From positions 1 through 64,000 of the forward strand of contig NZ_LMUY01000151.1 in the NCBI RefSeq assembly GCF_009765685.1: 64,000 bases of DNA. The letters run 5' to 3'. A program made the translations under genes and the position numbers. Shown one piece after another: positions 16,025-25,251 of the stretch. Positions within the stretch are counted from its first letter, which is position 1. Every line of letters begins with the position of its first letter. Source of the DNA: Acidisphaera sp. L21 (lineage in GTDB: Bacteria; Pseudomonadota; Alphaproteobacteria; Acetobacterales; Acetobacteraceae). The notes below the pieces were generated by a model. That model was not told the origin of the DNA and ran no database searches. It was given only the letters and a program-made list of their open reading frames with translations.

Positions 16025-17688
16025 TCAAGCCTCGGTGCGACGGAGCAAGTAATCCAGGCCGCCGACGCGAAACCAGCGGTAGCCGTAGGGCTCCATCAGA
16101 ATGCAATGGGTTCCATTTGCATCCGGTGTGCTGTTATCCGCGCTCAATAGATTGACCAGCAGTCCGTCATGCAGACCGTGGACGCCGGGTCGCACGTGGA
16201 CCTCCTGGGGCGCCGCGCCAAGGTTGTGGACGACGACCACGGCATTGTTGCGCCAGACGTAGCGCAGCGCGAATATGTCGGGACGGCCGCAATCCAGTAC
16301 CTCGAACTCCCCCCAGCCGATCTCTGGCACCTCCTTGCGCATGCGCAGCAATCGCTCGGTCCAGTTCAGCAGCGACGCCGGGTCGTGGCGTTGGGAGGCG
16401 ACGTTTAGATGGGCGTAGCCGTAGGGACCATGGTCAATGACCGGCAGCGGCGGGTCCTCGCCGGACGTAAACCCGGCGTGGCGTTCGCCCGACCACTGCA
16501 TCGGGGTGCGCGCGCAATCGCGCTCTGGCAGATCCAGGTTTTCGCCCATGCCGATCTCGTCGCCGTACCGGATCACCGGCGTGCCGGGTAGCGTCAGCAT
16601 GAGGCTGTAGGCCAATTCGAGCCGACGCCGGTCCCCCTGCAGCATTGGCGCCAGCCTGCGCCGGATGCCGCGTCCGTAGAGTTGCATGTCCGCCGCGGGG
16701 CCAAAGGCAGCAAAGACGCTGGCGCGCTGTGCCTCGGATAGCCGGCCGAGATCGAGCTCGTCATGGTTGCGTAGGAAAACCGCCCATTGCGCGGTCGCCG
16801 GGCGGCTTTCCGTTGCCTTCAGCGCCGCTGCCAGCGGCCCGGAATCTGTGGTGGCAAGTGCGTAGAAGAGGTATTGGTTGACCTGGAAGTTGAACATGAG
16901 CTGAAGACGCTCACCACTTGCGCCGAAGTAGTTCATGTCGGTATCCGGCAGCACGTTCGCCTCGGCCAGAACCACGGCATCGCCCTGTCGCCACTGCAGA
17001 AATTCACGAAAGGTGCGCAGCATGTCGTATTGCTGGGCGGGCTCGGAAATACCCGCGCCCTTCTTGGCGATGACGAACGGAACGGCGTCCATGCGAAAGC
17101 CGGACACACCGAGTTGCAGCCAGAACCCCATGATCTTAAGGATTTCGGCCTGCACCAGCGGGTTGCTGGTGTTGAGGTCGGGCTGAAACTCGTAGAAACG
17201 GTGGAAATAATACTGTTTGGCGACTGGATCCCGTGTCCAGGTTGTCTTCTGCACGCCGGGGAACACCACGCCGTCCGTCGCATGGGCCGGCTTCTTCGCG
17301 GACCAGACGTACCAGTCGCGATACTGCGAGTTCGGGCCGAGTCTGGCATCCTGAAACCACGGATGCTGGTCGGACGTGTGGTTGACCACCAGGTCGATCA
17401 GGACGCGGATCCCCCGCTGCTTGCAGCCATGGGTGAATTCCACAAAATCCCCCAGCGTGCCGTATCGTGGATCGACGCCGTAATAATCGCTGATGTCGTA
17501 GCCATCGTCGCGCTGCGGCGAGGGTTGGAACGGCATGAGCCAGATGGCCGTCACGCCCAGGCCTGAAGGTAGTCCAACCGGCGAAGCAGACCGACAAAGT
17601 CACCGACCCCGTCCCCGTTCGAGTCCATGAACGTCTCGACGGAGAGGGAGTAGATGATGGCGTTCTTGTACCAGAGGTCTGAGATCAA
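16025..17688 (-). pseudogene. GH13 alpha-amylase/trehalose synthase-like protein with a one-base frameshift
   Basis: Restoring one base gives about 554 residues. The N-terminus reads [20 protein letters not shown] and ends DYLQ at about 17565; the remainder continues in another frame as [20 protein letters not shown]. The junction is CAGGCCTGGG where CAGGCCCTGGG would keep frame, so a single base is missing near 17559-17562. The GH13 motifs are all present: VVNHTSDQHPWF, GFRMDAVPF (nucleophile D), VVLAEANVLP (acid E), FLRNHDELDL. A TTG at 17688 behind AGGAG is the likely start. It is divergent from a second GH13 gene. It could be a sequencing error rather than a real lesion. Confidence 0.85.
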
Positions 17689-17763
17689 CGGAGAACTCCT
17701 GTTCGGACGGTGAACATTGCGCGCTGTGGCGCGTTCTGTCGCGCAGGTTCTGGGGAACGCGGC

Positions 17764-19332
17764 ATGGAGTGGTGGCAGACTGGGATCGTCTACCAGGTTT
17801 ATCCGAGGTCGTTCCGTGACAGCGACGGCGACGGAACGGGCGACCTGCCGGGCATCATCGCGGGGCTGGAGCATCTGGTCTGGCTCGGCGTGGACGCGGT
17901 GTGGATTTCGCCGGTCTACCCATCCCCGATGACCGATTTCGGCTATGATGTGTCCGATTACTGCGCGATCGACCCGTTATTCGGCACGTTGGCCGATTTC
18001 GACACCCTGGTCGCCCGGGCGCATGCGCTGGGGTTGCGGGTGATCCTGGATTTCGTCCCGAACCATACCTCCGACCAGCATGAGTGGTTCATCGACAGCC
18101 GAAACCGCCGTAATGGGCGTGAGGACTGGTATATCTGGCGCGATGCAGCGCCGGGTGGCGGTCCACCCACCAATTGGCTGTCGAATTTCGCCGGGCCGGC
18201 CTGGGGGTGGGACGATCGGCGCGGCCAATACTACTACCACGCATTTCTGCCGACCCAGCCCGACCTGAACTGGCGCAACCCCGCAGTCGTTGCAGCCATG
18301 CACGACGCCATGCGGTTCTGGCTGCGGCGCGGCGTGGATGGGTTCCGCGTCGACGTCATGTGGATGATGATCAAAGACGATCAGTTCCGCGACGATCCAC
18401 CGAACCCGGCGTGGCATCCTGGCATGTCGTCGCATGACCGGTTGCTGCCGGTCTACACCGCAGACCGGCCGGAGGTGCACGACGTGGTGGCCGGCATGCG
18501 GGCCGTCACCGACGAGTTCCCGGCCCGCGTATTGATCGGTGAACTTTACCTGCCGATCGACCGGCTCGTCACGTATTACGGGCTGGATGGGAAGGGCGCG
18601 CAGCTTCCGTTCAACTTCCAGCTTCTGCTGCTGCAGGATTGGTCGGCATCGGCGATCGCAGACATCATCACGCGCTATGAGGCCGAGTTGCCGCCTGGCG
18701 CCTGGCCCAATTGGGTTTTGGGCAACCATGACCGGCCGCGCATCGCCAGCCGGATTGGACCGGCGCAGGCGCGTGTCGCAGCGATGCTGCTGTTGACGCT
18801 ACGGGGAACGCCCACGGTCTACATGGGGGAGGAATTGGGCATGATCGACACGCCGATCCCGCCTGCCGCGGTGCGCGACCCGGCGGAGTTGCGCGAACCT
18901 GGCAAGGCCCTGGGCCGCGACCCAGAGCGCACGCCGTTTCCCTGGACGGACGCCCCGGGCCATGACTTCACCACCGGCACACCGTGGCTACCATTCGGCG
19001 CCGATACCCCGTTGAGCCAGCAACGGGAGGATGCCGGGTCGATGCTGCAACTCTATCGCCGGCTCACTAGCCTGCGCCGGGCAAATCCCACGCTGGCAAC
19101 GGGCGCCATCACCAACGTGCGTGCCGATGGCCCGGTGTTGCGTTACGAGCGCACGCTGGGCGATCGGAAGAGCCGTGTCGTTCTCAACCTCGGTGTGTTG
19201 CCGGCCGCGGGGTGGGGCGGCGGCAAGGTCGCGGCCAGTACGCATAGCGGGCGGGTCGGTACGGCGTTGGAGGGTGGCTGGTATCTTCAGCCAAACGAGG
19301 GGGTCGTTTTGGACATCGAGCCTCCGGGTTAA
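17764..19332 (+). CDS. GH13 alpha-glucosidase (oligo-1,6-glucosidase type)
   Basis: A 522-residue cytoplasmic enzyme. It opens with [20 protein letters not shown] and carries the GH13 conserved regions: [23 protein letters not shown] (nucleophile D), VLIGELYLP (acid E) and VLGNHDRPR. It would cleave terminal alpha-glucosides or act as a transglucosylase. The ATG at 17764 begins the catalytic domain; an upstream ATG at 17710 would add 18 Cys-containing residues unlike the family. It is transcribed divergently from the frameshifted GH13 gene, with a 75-base gap that must hold both promoters. It converges on the DUF1345 gene with only two bases between stops. Confidence 0.9.
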   Translation: MEWWQTGIVYQVYPRSFRDSDGDGTGDLPGIIAGLEHLVWLGVDAVWISPVYPSPMTDFGYDVSDYCAIDPLFGTLADFDTLVARAHALGLRVILDFVPNHTSDQHEWFIDSRNRRNGREDWYIWRDAAPGGGPPTNWLSNFAGPAWGWDDRRGQYYYHAFLPTQPDLNWRNPAVVAAMHDAMRFWLRRGVDGFRVDVMWMMIKDDQFRDDPPNPAWHPGMSSHDRLLPVYTADRPEVHDVVAGMRAVTDEFPARVLIGELYLPIDRLVTYYGLDGKGAQLPFNFQLLLLQDWSASAIADIITRYEAELPPGAWPNWVLGNHDRPRIASRIGPAQARVAAMLLLTLRGTPTVYMGEELGMIDTPIPPAAVRDPAELREPGKALGRDPERTPFPWTDAPGHDFTTGTPWLPFGADTPLSQQREDAGSMLQLYRRLTSLRRANPTLATGAITNVRADGPVLRYERTLGDRKSRVVLNLGVLPAAGWGGGKVAASTHSGRVGTALEGGWYLQPNEGVVLDIEPPG

Positions 19333-19334
19333 CC

Positions 19335-19970
19335 TCAGCCGGCCAGCGAGGCCGCGATGTTCACGCCAAGCGCGATGATGGCGGTGTTAAAGAGATAGCC
19401 GACCAATGAGTGAGCGAGGACGAGGCGCCGCATTGCCGCGGATTGCGTCGAGACGTCGCTAACCTGGAAGGCGACGCCCATGCAGAAGGAGAAATACAGG
19501 AACTCGGAATAGCCCGGCTCGTCATTGCCCGGGAAATTCAGCGCCCCACCGTGACCCCAGTATTCATGGGCGTAGTGGGTTGCGAAAATCGTCTGGATGA
19601 AGAACCAACTCAACACAACGGTGACACCGGAGAGCAGGCCGAGCCAGCCCGCGTGAGGCGAACCGTGCGCGTTGGCCAGTTCGGCAACGATGGCACCCAG
19701 TGAGGCGATGGCGGCAAATACCGTGATCCACAAGACGCCCCAGCGCCCCTCATCCAACTTTGCCGCCACGCGGCGAATGCCCTCGGTGGTGGACCGCCAG
19801 ACACTCAAGGTGAAGACGGCGGTATAGGCCAGGATCCCCAGGTCCCAACCGACAAGGCATGACGTAATCGGGTCGAACCGGGTTAAACACACGGCGGAGC
19901 AAACGACGGCGACACCAATGCCGGCGATGAATGAGGGCCGGCGGCGCAGATGCTGAAGCACGTAGAACAA
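19335..19970 (-). CDS. DUF1345 inner-membrane protein
   Basis: A 211-residue protein with about six hydrophobic spans (SFIAGIGVAVVCSAVCLT, GILAYTAVFTLSVW, ITVFAAIASLGAIVAEL, LLSGVTVVLSWFFIQTIFAT, ...). The central THYAHEYWG and the downstream GYSEFLYFSFCMGVAFQVSD with TQSAAMRRLVLAHSL are the DUF1345 hallmarks. Function unknown; the YSEFLYFSF segment is reminiscent of two-TM channel-like proteins. It converges on the GH13 gene and shows no evident operon partner. Confidence 0.85.
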   Translation of the reverse strand: MFYVLQHLRRRPSFIAGIGVAVVCSAVCLTRFDPITSCLVGWDLGILAYTAVFTLSVWRSTTEGIRRVAAKLDEGRWGVLWITVFAAIASLGAIVAELANAHGSPHAGWLGLLSGVTVVLSWFFIQTIFATHYAHEYWGHGGALNFPGNDEPGYSEFLYFSFCMGVAFQVSDVSTQSAAMRRLVLAHSLVGYLFNTAIIALGVNIAASLAG

Positions 19971-20064
19971 AGCGGGGATTACCTGGGGGCGATGGGGTCG
20001 GGCTCAGCAAATGAACTTTTCGCAGACGCCCTGCGTAGAGCTACTTTGGTGAAAAAGAAACATT

Positions 20065-20358
20065 ATGTTGAGAATAGCACTCGTTGTGACCGCCATCGCG
20101 ATATCGTGCGGTGCTGCATCCGCCCAGCCGGCCCCGGCCGCCGCTGCTTCCCCGGAAAAGCCGATCGATAACGGCCCAACGTCGCCGGGGTCCGACCGCG
20201 CGTATCAGGGCGGTGGTGTGGTTCTGCAGGGGGCGCCGGGGGCTCCCGCGCCCAAACCGGAGCCGACGCCCGCCGGGCAGGCGCCGGCTGGGTCGCTAGA
20301 TCCGGCGCCTTCGTCGCAATCACCGGCCAGCGCGCCGTCCAAGGCCGCCGACGACTGA
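20065..20358 (+). CDS. Small secreted Pro/Ala-rich protein, unknown function
   Basis: A 97-residue protein. Residues 1-20 are a signal peptide (IALVVTAIAISCGAASAQ); the rest is low-complexity Pro, Ala, Ser and Gly with a short conserved-looking core NGPTSPGSDRAYQGGGVVLQ. No catalytic motif. The ATG follows AAAAAGAAACATT, a weak ribosome site. Proteins of this style are common, poorly conserved periplasmic or surface linkers. Confidence 0.6.
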   Translation: MLRIALVVTAIAISCGAASAQPAPAAAASPEKPIDNGPTSPGSDRAYQGGGVVLQGAPGAPAPKPEPTPAGQAPAGSLDPAPSSQSPASAPSKAADD

Positions 20359-20767
20359 TGCGGCAACGTGCGGCGCAGATGTCGCACATCGGACTTAGGT
20401 ATGACCTAGTCGGCTTGATGGCGTATGACGCTCATCATCCGGCTCTTGGGTAACATGCGCGCTATGTGAGGTCGCTCAGATAGCGCGCTTCGGTTGGGCT
20501 GCCCCGCTGCGTTAGCGGCAGAGCGGCAGCATATGTGCTTCGCCCGCATCGCTCGAATACCCCGCCGAGCCATCGTTCCGAAAGAAAAACCCGACGACCA
20601 AGCTGTATTATTGACTAATTCGGCAATAATTCTGTGTTGATGCGGAACTAGCTAAAACCTAACGTAATCGAAAGTCAATTGTTGGATTGCCAAGCTTACA
20701 GCTCGTAATCCATCATTTATTATCATCTGTCTCTCAAATTTCCGAAACAAAACATTATATACGCAAC
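20359..20767. other. Intergenic region with an inverted repeat and an A/T-rich leader
   Basis: A perfect 9-base inverted repeat, GCGCGCTAT (20457-20465) and ATAGCGCGC (20480-20488), followed by TTCGG, may terminate the small gene upstream. From about 20600 to 20767 the sequence becomes strikingly A/T-rich for this window (TATTATTGACTAATTCGG and similar), the likely promoter and leader of the glycan operon that begins at 20768. No gene is visible. Confidence 0.55.
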
Positions 20768-21652
20768 ATGACGATAGAGCGGGCCACCATTCAGTCTGTG
20801 GCTAAGCCCTGGGGCAGCGCAGATCGTCTCCCATGGAGCAGCGCCGAGCCGGACACGATCATCGGTGAAATTTGGTTCGGACGGGCGGGTGCGACCGCTG
20901 AAACCTCATCGCTCCTGCTGAAATTGCTGTTCACCCAGCAGGCGCTGTCAATCCAAGTGCATCCCGATGATGCCATGGCCCACACGATGGGTCTTCCTTG
21001 GGGCAAGTCGGAGGTTTGGTATGTCCTATCCGCCGAACCCAGCGCCAAATTGGCCCGGGGGCTTCGGACCGCACTCACGCCGGACGGGCTGCAGGCTTCG
21101 ATTATCGACGGCAGCATCCAGCAATTGGTGAATTGGCACGGCGTCCAGGCTCACGACACGATTGATATACCGGCCGGGACGATCCACGCCCTGGGGGCGG
21201 GCCTCGTCGTGGCGGAGTTGCAGCAACGCAGCGACGCGACGTTCCGGCTATTCGATTATGGCCGCGACCGCACGCTACACGTCGATCTCGGCGTCGCCGC
21301 AGCGATTCTGAGCCCAAGCGACCCCACCCCGGCACCACGACGACTGACACCGGCCCGCGTACTTCTGGCGGCGTCTCCATACTTCGTCTTCGAACGGATC
21401 GAACTAGAGGCTGGCTCCCGCTGGGACATCGATGCAGCGGTGGAAACCTGGCTTCTGGTGATTGAAGGGGCGGCCACGATCGGTGACGTTCAGGCCGCAA
21501 TTGGGGAGGCGGTGTTCCTCGATCAGGACCGGGCGGTGATCACGCCGGGTGCATCTGGCATGACGGCATTGGTCGGGATCGCCTCCCCCATCCCGGCGGA
21601 GAATTTGCTAACCGAAATTCTATCCCCCCACTTCAGCGAGGCCCAGGCATGA
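20768..21652 (+). CDS. Class I mannose-6-phosphate isomerase-like protein
   Basis: A 294-residue cupin-fold protein. It begins VAKPWGSADRLPW and has the zinc-site motif SIQVHPDD, then GKSEVWYVLSAEPSAKLARG, and IPAGTIHALGAGLVVAELQQ followed by RSDATFRLFDYGR. These match short class I phosphomannose isomerases, which interconvert mannose-6-P and fructose-6-P. The ATG at 20768 is chosen because homologous sequence begins just after it; 27 residues from an upstream ATG (20687) look unnatural. It overlaps the next gene (ATGA) and heads a four-gene operon with two GT4 enzymes and a GH130 enzyme, consistent with supplying mannose phosphate. Confidence 0.85.
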   Translation: MTIERATIQSVAKPWGSADRLPWSSAEPDTIIGEIWFGRAGATAETSSLLLKLLFTQQALSIQVHPDDAMAHTMGLPWGKSEVWYVLSAEPSAKLARGLRTALTPDGLQASIIDGSIQQLVNWHGVQAHDTIDIPAGTIHALGAGLVVAELQQRSDATFRLFDYGRDRTLHVDLGVAAAILSPSDPTPAPRRLTPARVLLAASPYFVFERIELEAGSRWDIDAAVETWLLVIEGAATIGDVQAAIGEAVFLDQDRAVITPGASGMTALVGIASPIPAENLLTEILSPHFSEAQA

Positions 21653-23925
21653 CTCAACTTCGGCGGCTTGCGTTCATTGGCAACGCGCTGCCGAGGCGCT
21701 GCGGGATCGCCACCTTCACCACGGACCTACAGCAGGCGGTGGACGCATCAAGCCCCGATATCGAAACCTGCGTCGTCGCCATGAACGATCATGGTCGCAG
21801 CTACGATTACCCGGCCGCCGTCGGCTTCGAAGTCGATGACACCAATATCGACGACTACATCCGCGCAGCCGCTTTCCTCAATGCCGGCCATTTCCAGGCC
21901 GTGTCGCTGCAGCATGAATTCGGGATTTTCGGCGGCGAGGCCGGCAGCCATATCATGGCGCTGCTATCGCGGCTGGTCATGCCCATCGTGACCACCCTAC
22001 ACACCGTGGTTGCCAAGCCCACGCCCGCCCAGCGCGATGTATTGGAGCAGATCGCCGCCGTTTCCACACGCCTCGTCGTGATGTCGGAAAAGGGGCGGGA
22101 GTTGCTTTGCTCGGTCTATCAGGTTCCCCCAGGCAAGATCGATGTCATCGCCCATGGCATCCCCGACTTCCCGTTTTCGGAGCCCGACATCGCCAAGGCG
22201 GAACTTGGCTTCAGCGGGCGGCCGGTAATCCTGACATTCGGCCTGCTGTCGCCGAACAAGGGGATCGAGGTGATGATCGACGCGATGCCCGCCATACTCG
22301 CCAGCGTACCGGATGCGGTTTACGTCGTATTGGGCGCCACGCACCCGAACCTGGTGCGCGACCAGGGCGAGACGTATCGGGACAGCCTCATCAGCCGCGT
22401 GCATGCGGCGGGTGTCGACAACCACGTGGTGTTCCTGGACCAGTTCGTCGACCAGTCCACCCTGCTGCGCTTCATCTCGATGTGCGACGTCTATGCGACG
22501 CCGTATCTGAGCGAGGCGCAGATGACGTCGGGTACGCTGTCCTACAGTTTTGGGCTGGGTAAGGCCGTCGTTTCGACGCCCTACTGGCACGCGCAGGATC
22601 TGCTGGCGGACGGGCGTGGCGTGCTGGTGCCGTTTGGCGACGCCGTCGCGATGGGGCGGGAAGTCGCGGGGCTGCTGCTGGATGACGACCGCCGGCTTGC
22701 CATGCGGCAGCGCGCGCATGCCGGCAGCCGCTCGATGACCTGGGCCAGCACGGCGCTGAACTATCTCGCCACGTTCGAGCAGGCGCGCCGCACCCGGCGC
22801 CTGAAGGTGGTGACCGAACTGAACCAGCCGCCGCCGCCGCGGGAAAGCCGGCCGATCCCCGGCATGGCGTCCATGCATCTCGTGTCGATGTGCGATGATA
22901 CCGGGCTGTTCCAGCACGCCGTGCATTCGGTGCCCGATCGCGTCCATGGCTACTGTGTCGACGACAATGCTAGGGCGTTGCTGGTGGCCTGCGGATTGAA
23001 CGCGCCGGGCGAGGAAAGCCTGCCCGATGCGCTGACGGCGCGGTTCGCCTCGTTCATTCAGCACGCCTGGAACCCACGCACCGGGCGGTTCCGCAATTTC
23101 ATGGGGTTCAACCGGGTGTGGTTGGAGGAGCAGGGCTCCGAAGACAGCCATGGCCGTGCGCTGTGGGCACTCGGCGAATGCTCCCGCAGCGACAGCAGCG
23201 GGTCCCGGCGGCGCTGGGCCGCTGCGTTGTTCGCCGAGGCGTTCGCCGCCACCGAAGGGTTCAGTTCGCCACGGGCCTGGGCGTTCACGCTGTTGGGGTT
23301 GGACGCCTATTGCCATGTCGCGCCGGGCAATGCCCGCGCCGCGCAGACACGTCGCCTGCTGGCGGACCGACTGGCGGCTCTCCTATCCGCAGTCGGGCAC
23401 GCGGACTGGATGTGGTTCGAAACAGGCTTGTCCTACGACAATGCACGCCTGTCTCAGGCCCTGCTGGTCACCGGTGCGGCGCTCGGCGTGCCATCCTTCA
23501 TCGATGCCGGGCTGCGGTCGCTGCGATGGCTGATGGCGGTGCAGACCTCACCGGCGGGTATGTTCCGCCCAGTCGGGTCGGAGGGGTTCGGCGACCAGTT
23601 GATGCGCCCCAGGCCGTTCGACCAGCAGCCGCTGGAGGCCACGGCCACCATTGCCGCCTGTCTCGCCGCCTGGCGGGCCGATGGCGACCCACGGTGGAAG
23701 ACCGATGGCGACCGGGCGTTCGCTTGGTTTCTGGGCGATAACGATCTGGGGGCGCCGCTGGTCGATCCAGATACCGGAAGCTGCCGCGACGGCCTGCACC
23801 GCGACCGCGCGAACGAGAATCGCGGCGGCGAATCGGCGGTATCCTATCTTCTGGGCCTGTTGGAGATCCGGCAGACAGAGCGCATCAACCAGCCGCATGT
23901 GAAACTGGCTCCGGGCCCGTTATAG
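21649..23925 (+). CDS. GT4 glycosyltransferase fused to an alpha/alpha-barrel glycosidase-like domain
   Basis: A 758-residue two-domain protein. Residues about 1-380 form a GT-B, GT4-type transferase: FIGNALPRRCGIATFTTDLQ, SLQHEFGIFGGEAG, VIAHGIPDFPF, ILTFGLLSPNKGIEVMIDA, and the donor-site region CDVYATPYLSEAQMTSGTLS with YSFGLGKAVVSTPYWHA. Residues about 400-750 form a second domain rich in helical pairs (VHGYCVDDNARALLVACGL, DSHGRALWALGECS, WFETGLSYDNARLSQALL, FDQQPLEATATIAACLAA) that resembles six-hairpin glycosidase folds. It is coupled to the isomerase gene by ATGA. The specificity (mannosyl or other) cannot be read from sequence. Confidence 0.85.
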   Translation: MTQLRRLAFIGNALPRRCGIATFTTDLQQAVDASSPDIETCVVAMNDHGRSYDYPAAVGFEVDDTNIDDYIRAAAFLNAGHFQAVSLQHEFGIFGGEAGSHIMALLSRLVMPIVTTLHTVVAKPTPAQRDVLEQIAAVSTRLVVMSEKGRELLCSVYQVPPGKIDVIAHGIPDFPFSEPDIAKAELGFSGRPVILTFGLLSPNKGIEVMIDAMPAILASVPDAVYVVLGATHPNLVRDQGETYRDSLISRVHAAGVDNHVVFLDQFVDQSTLLRFISMCDVYATPYLSEAQMTSGTLSYSFGLGKAVVSTPYWHAQDLLADGRGVLVPFGDAVAMGREVAGLLLDDDRRLAMRQRAHAGSRSMTWASTALNYLATFEQARRTRRLKVVTELNQPPPPRESRPIPGMASMHLVSMCDDTGLFQHAVHSVPDRVHGYCVDDNARALLVACGLNAPGEESLPDALTARFASFIQHAWNPRTGRFRNFMGFNRVWLEEQGSEDSHGRALWALGECSRSDSSGSRRRWAAALFAEAFAATEGFSSPRAWAFTLLGLDAYCHVAPGNARAAQTRRLLADRLAALLSAVGHADWMWFETGLSYDNARLSQALLVTGAALGVPSFIDAGLRSLRWLMAVQTSPAGMFRPVGSEGFGDQLMRPRPFDQQPLEATATIAACLAAWRADGDPRWKTDGDRAFAWFLGDNDLGAPLVDPDTGSCRDGLHRDRANENRGGESAVSYLLGLLEIRQTERINQPHVKLAPGPL

Positions 23926-23982
23926 ACCAGTGAGCGTGCCCGATGCTGCCCTCACTGGTTCGATCCACCGGAGCGCCGAACG

Positions 23983-25251
23983 ATGAGCGATAACGGCTTT
24001 CTCATGGGCCCCGACTCGGCGCGCGTGGTGTTGCTGCCCTTTACCCCTGCCGCCGAGTTGCGCAGCAACGTACAAATCCAGGATACGCGCGTGACGCAGA
24101 TCCTGGGCCGCATCTTGGCGCTGGACGACGCAACCGTCGAGCGACAGCTCGCGGACGTCACTGCCAACTTCGACGACCGCCATCGCGACCTGACCGCCCG
24201 GTTCGAGGGACGTGCCGCACAACTGGTCCCGCCGGGGCTCACCGAAAGCCGGCGCCGGCTGGCCGGGGCGTATTTCCTGATGGAGTATGCCTTCGAATCC
24301 GCGGCCCTGTTCAATCCCAGCGTGGTCGCCCATCCGGACCAGTCGGGCGCGCCGGAGGGCGGTCTTCGCTTCATCATCAGCCTGCGCGCCGTGGGCGAGG
24401 GCCATGTCTCCAGCCTCACCTTCCGCTCCGGCACGGTCACCGCCAATGGTCGGGTGACGCTCGACCCGGCGGCACGGCTCGCCTCCCTCCCGCACCAGGT
24501 CAGCCGCGAGTCTGCCGAGGGGTTCGACACGGTGACGTTCGCCTTCGACCCGACATTCGACCTCAGCGAGCGGGTGATCTTCCCGATGACGCCGGCGCAA
24601 TCCAAGGGGATCGAGGATGCGCGGTTCGTGGTCTTTGCCGATGGGGACGCGCGGCATTATTGCGCCACCTATACGGCGTACAACGGCCAGGGCATCCGGT
24701 CCGAGCTGATCGAAACGACGGACTTCACCACCTTCCGTTCGACCACGCTGCAGGGCACCGCCGCGCGCAACAAGGGCATGGCGCTGTTCCCGCGCAAGAT
24801 CGATGGCCGCTATGCGATGATCAGCCGGGAGGATGCGGAGAACCTCTATCTCGTCACCTCCGACAACCTTTACACCTGGAACGACGGCGTCGTGCTGCTG
24901 AAACCGAAATACGCCTGGGAGTTGATCCAGATCGGCAATTGCGGCTCGCCGATCGAGCTGGACGAGGGCTGGCTGCTGTTCATTCATGGCGTGGGGCCGG
25001 TGCGGAACTACGCGATCGGCGCCGTGCTGCTGGACAAGGCGGACCCGTCCCGGGTGCTGGCGCGGTCCCGCGAGCCGCTGCTACGCCCGATGGCGGCGAC
25101 CCGTGGCGGCTATGTTCCGAACGTGGTCTATTCCTGCGGCGGCATGCGGCATGGCGACTGCATCATCCTGCCCTACGGCGTGTCGGACATGTTCTCCCAC
25201 GTGACGACGATGCGGATCGATACGCTGCTGCGGACGCTCGATCCCGCCTGA
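23983..25251 (+). CDS. GH130 family glycoside phosphorylase/hydrolase (mannoside-type)
   Basis: A 422-residue five-bladed propeller protein. Key GH130 motifs: ALFNPSVVAHPDQSG, SKGIEDARFVVF (region of the proton donor D), RNKGMALFPRKIDGRYAMIS, IQIGNCGSPIELDEGWLLF and HGVGPVRNYAIGAVLLD. GH130 enzymes reversibly phosphorolyse or hydrolyse beta-mannosides (such as beta-1,2-mannooligosaccharides or Man-GlcNAc). The ATG at 23983 lies 57 bases after the preceding gene. The gene shares one base with the next start (TGATG). In this operon it would recycle or trim the product of the flanking transferases. Confidence 0.88.
   Translation: MSDNGFLMGPDSARVVLLPFTPAAELRSNVQIQDTRVTQILGRILALDDATVERQLADVTANFDDRHRDLTARFEGRAAQLVPPGLTESRRRLAGAYFLMEYAFESAALFNPSVVAHPDQSGAPEGGLRFIISLRAVGEGHVSSLTFRSGTVTANGRVTLDPAARLASLPHQVSRESAEGFDTVTFAFDPTFDLSERVIFPMTPAQSKGIEDARFVVFADGDARHYCATYTAYNGQGIRSELIETTDFTTFRSTTLQGTAARNKGMALFPRKIDGRYAMISREDAENLYLVTSDNLYTWNDGVVLLKPKYAWELIQIGNCGSPIELDEGWLLFIHGVGPVRNYAIGAVLLDKADPSRVLARSREPLLRPMAATRGGYVPNVVYSCGGMRHGDCIILPYGVSDMFSHVTTMRIDTLLRTLDPA

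Noticed and set aside
15991-16046. Inverted repeat GCTCCGTCGC / GCGACGGAGC as a terminator
   Set aside because: The arms are separated by 36 bases and the right arm is inside the 3' coding end of the GH13 gene; no T-tract.
22107-23316. Long frames on either strand within the 758-residue GT4 gene
   Set aside because: GC-rich codon bias creates long shadow frames; only the 21649-23925 frame gives a GT4 pattern.
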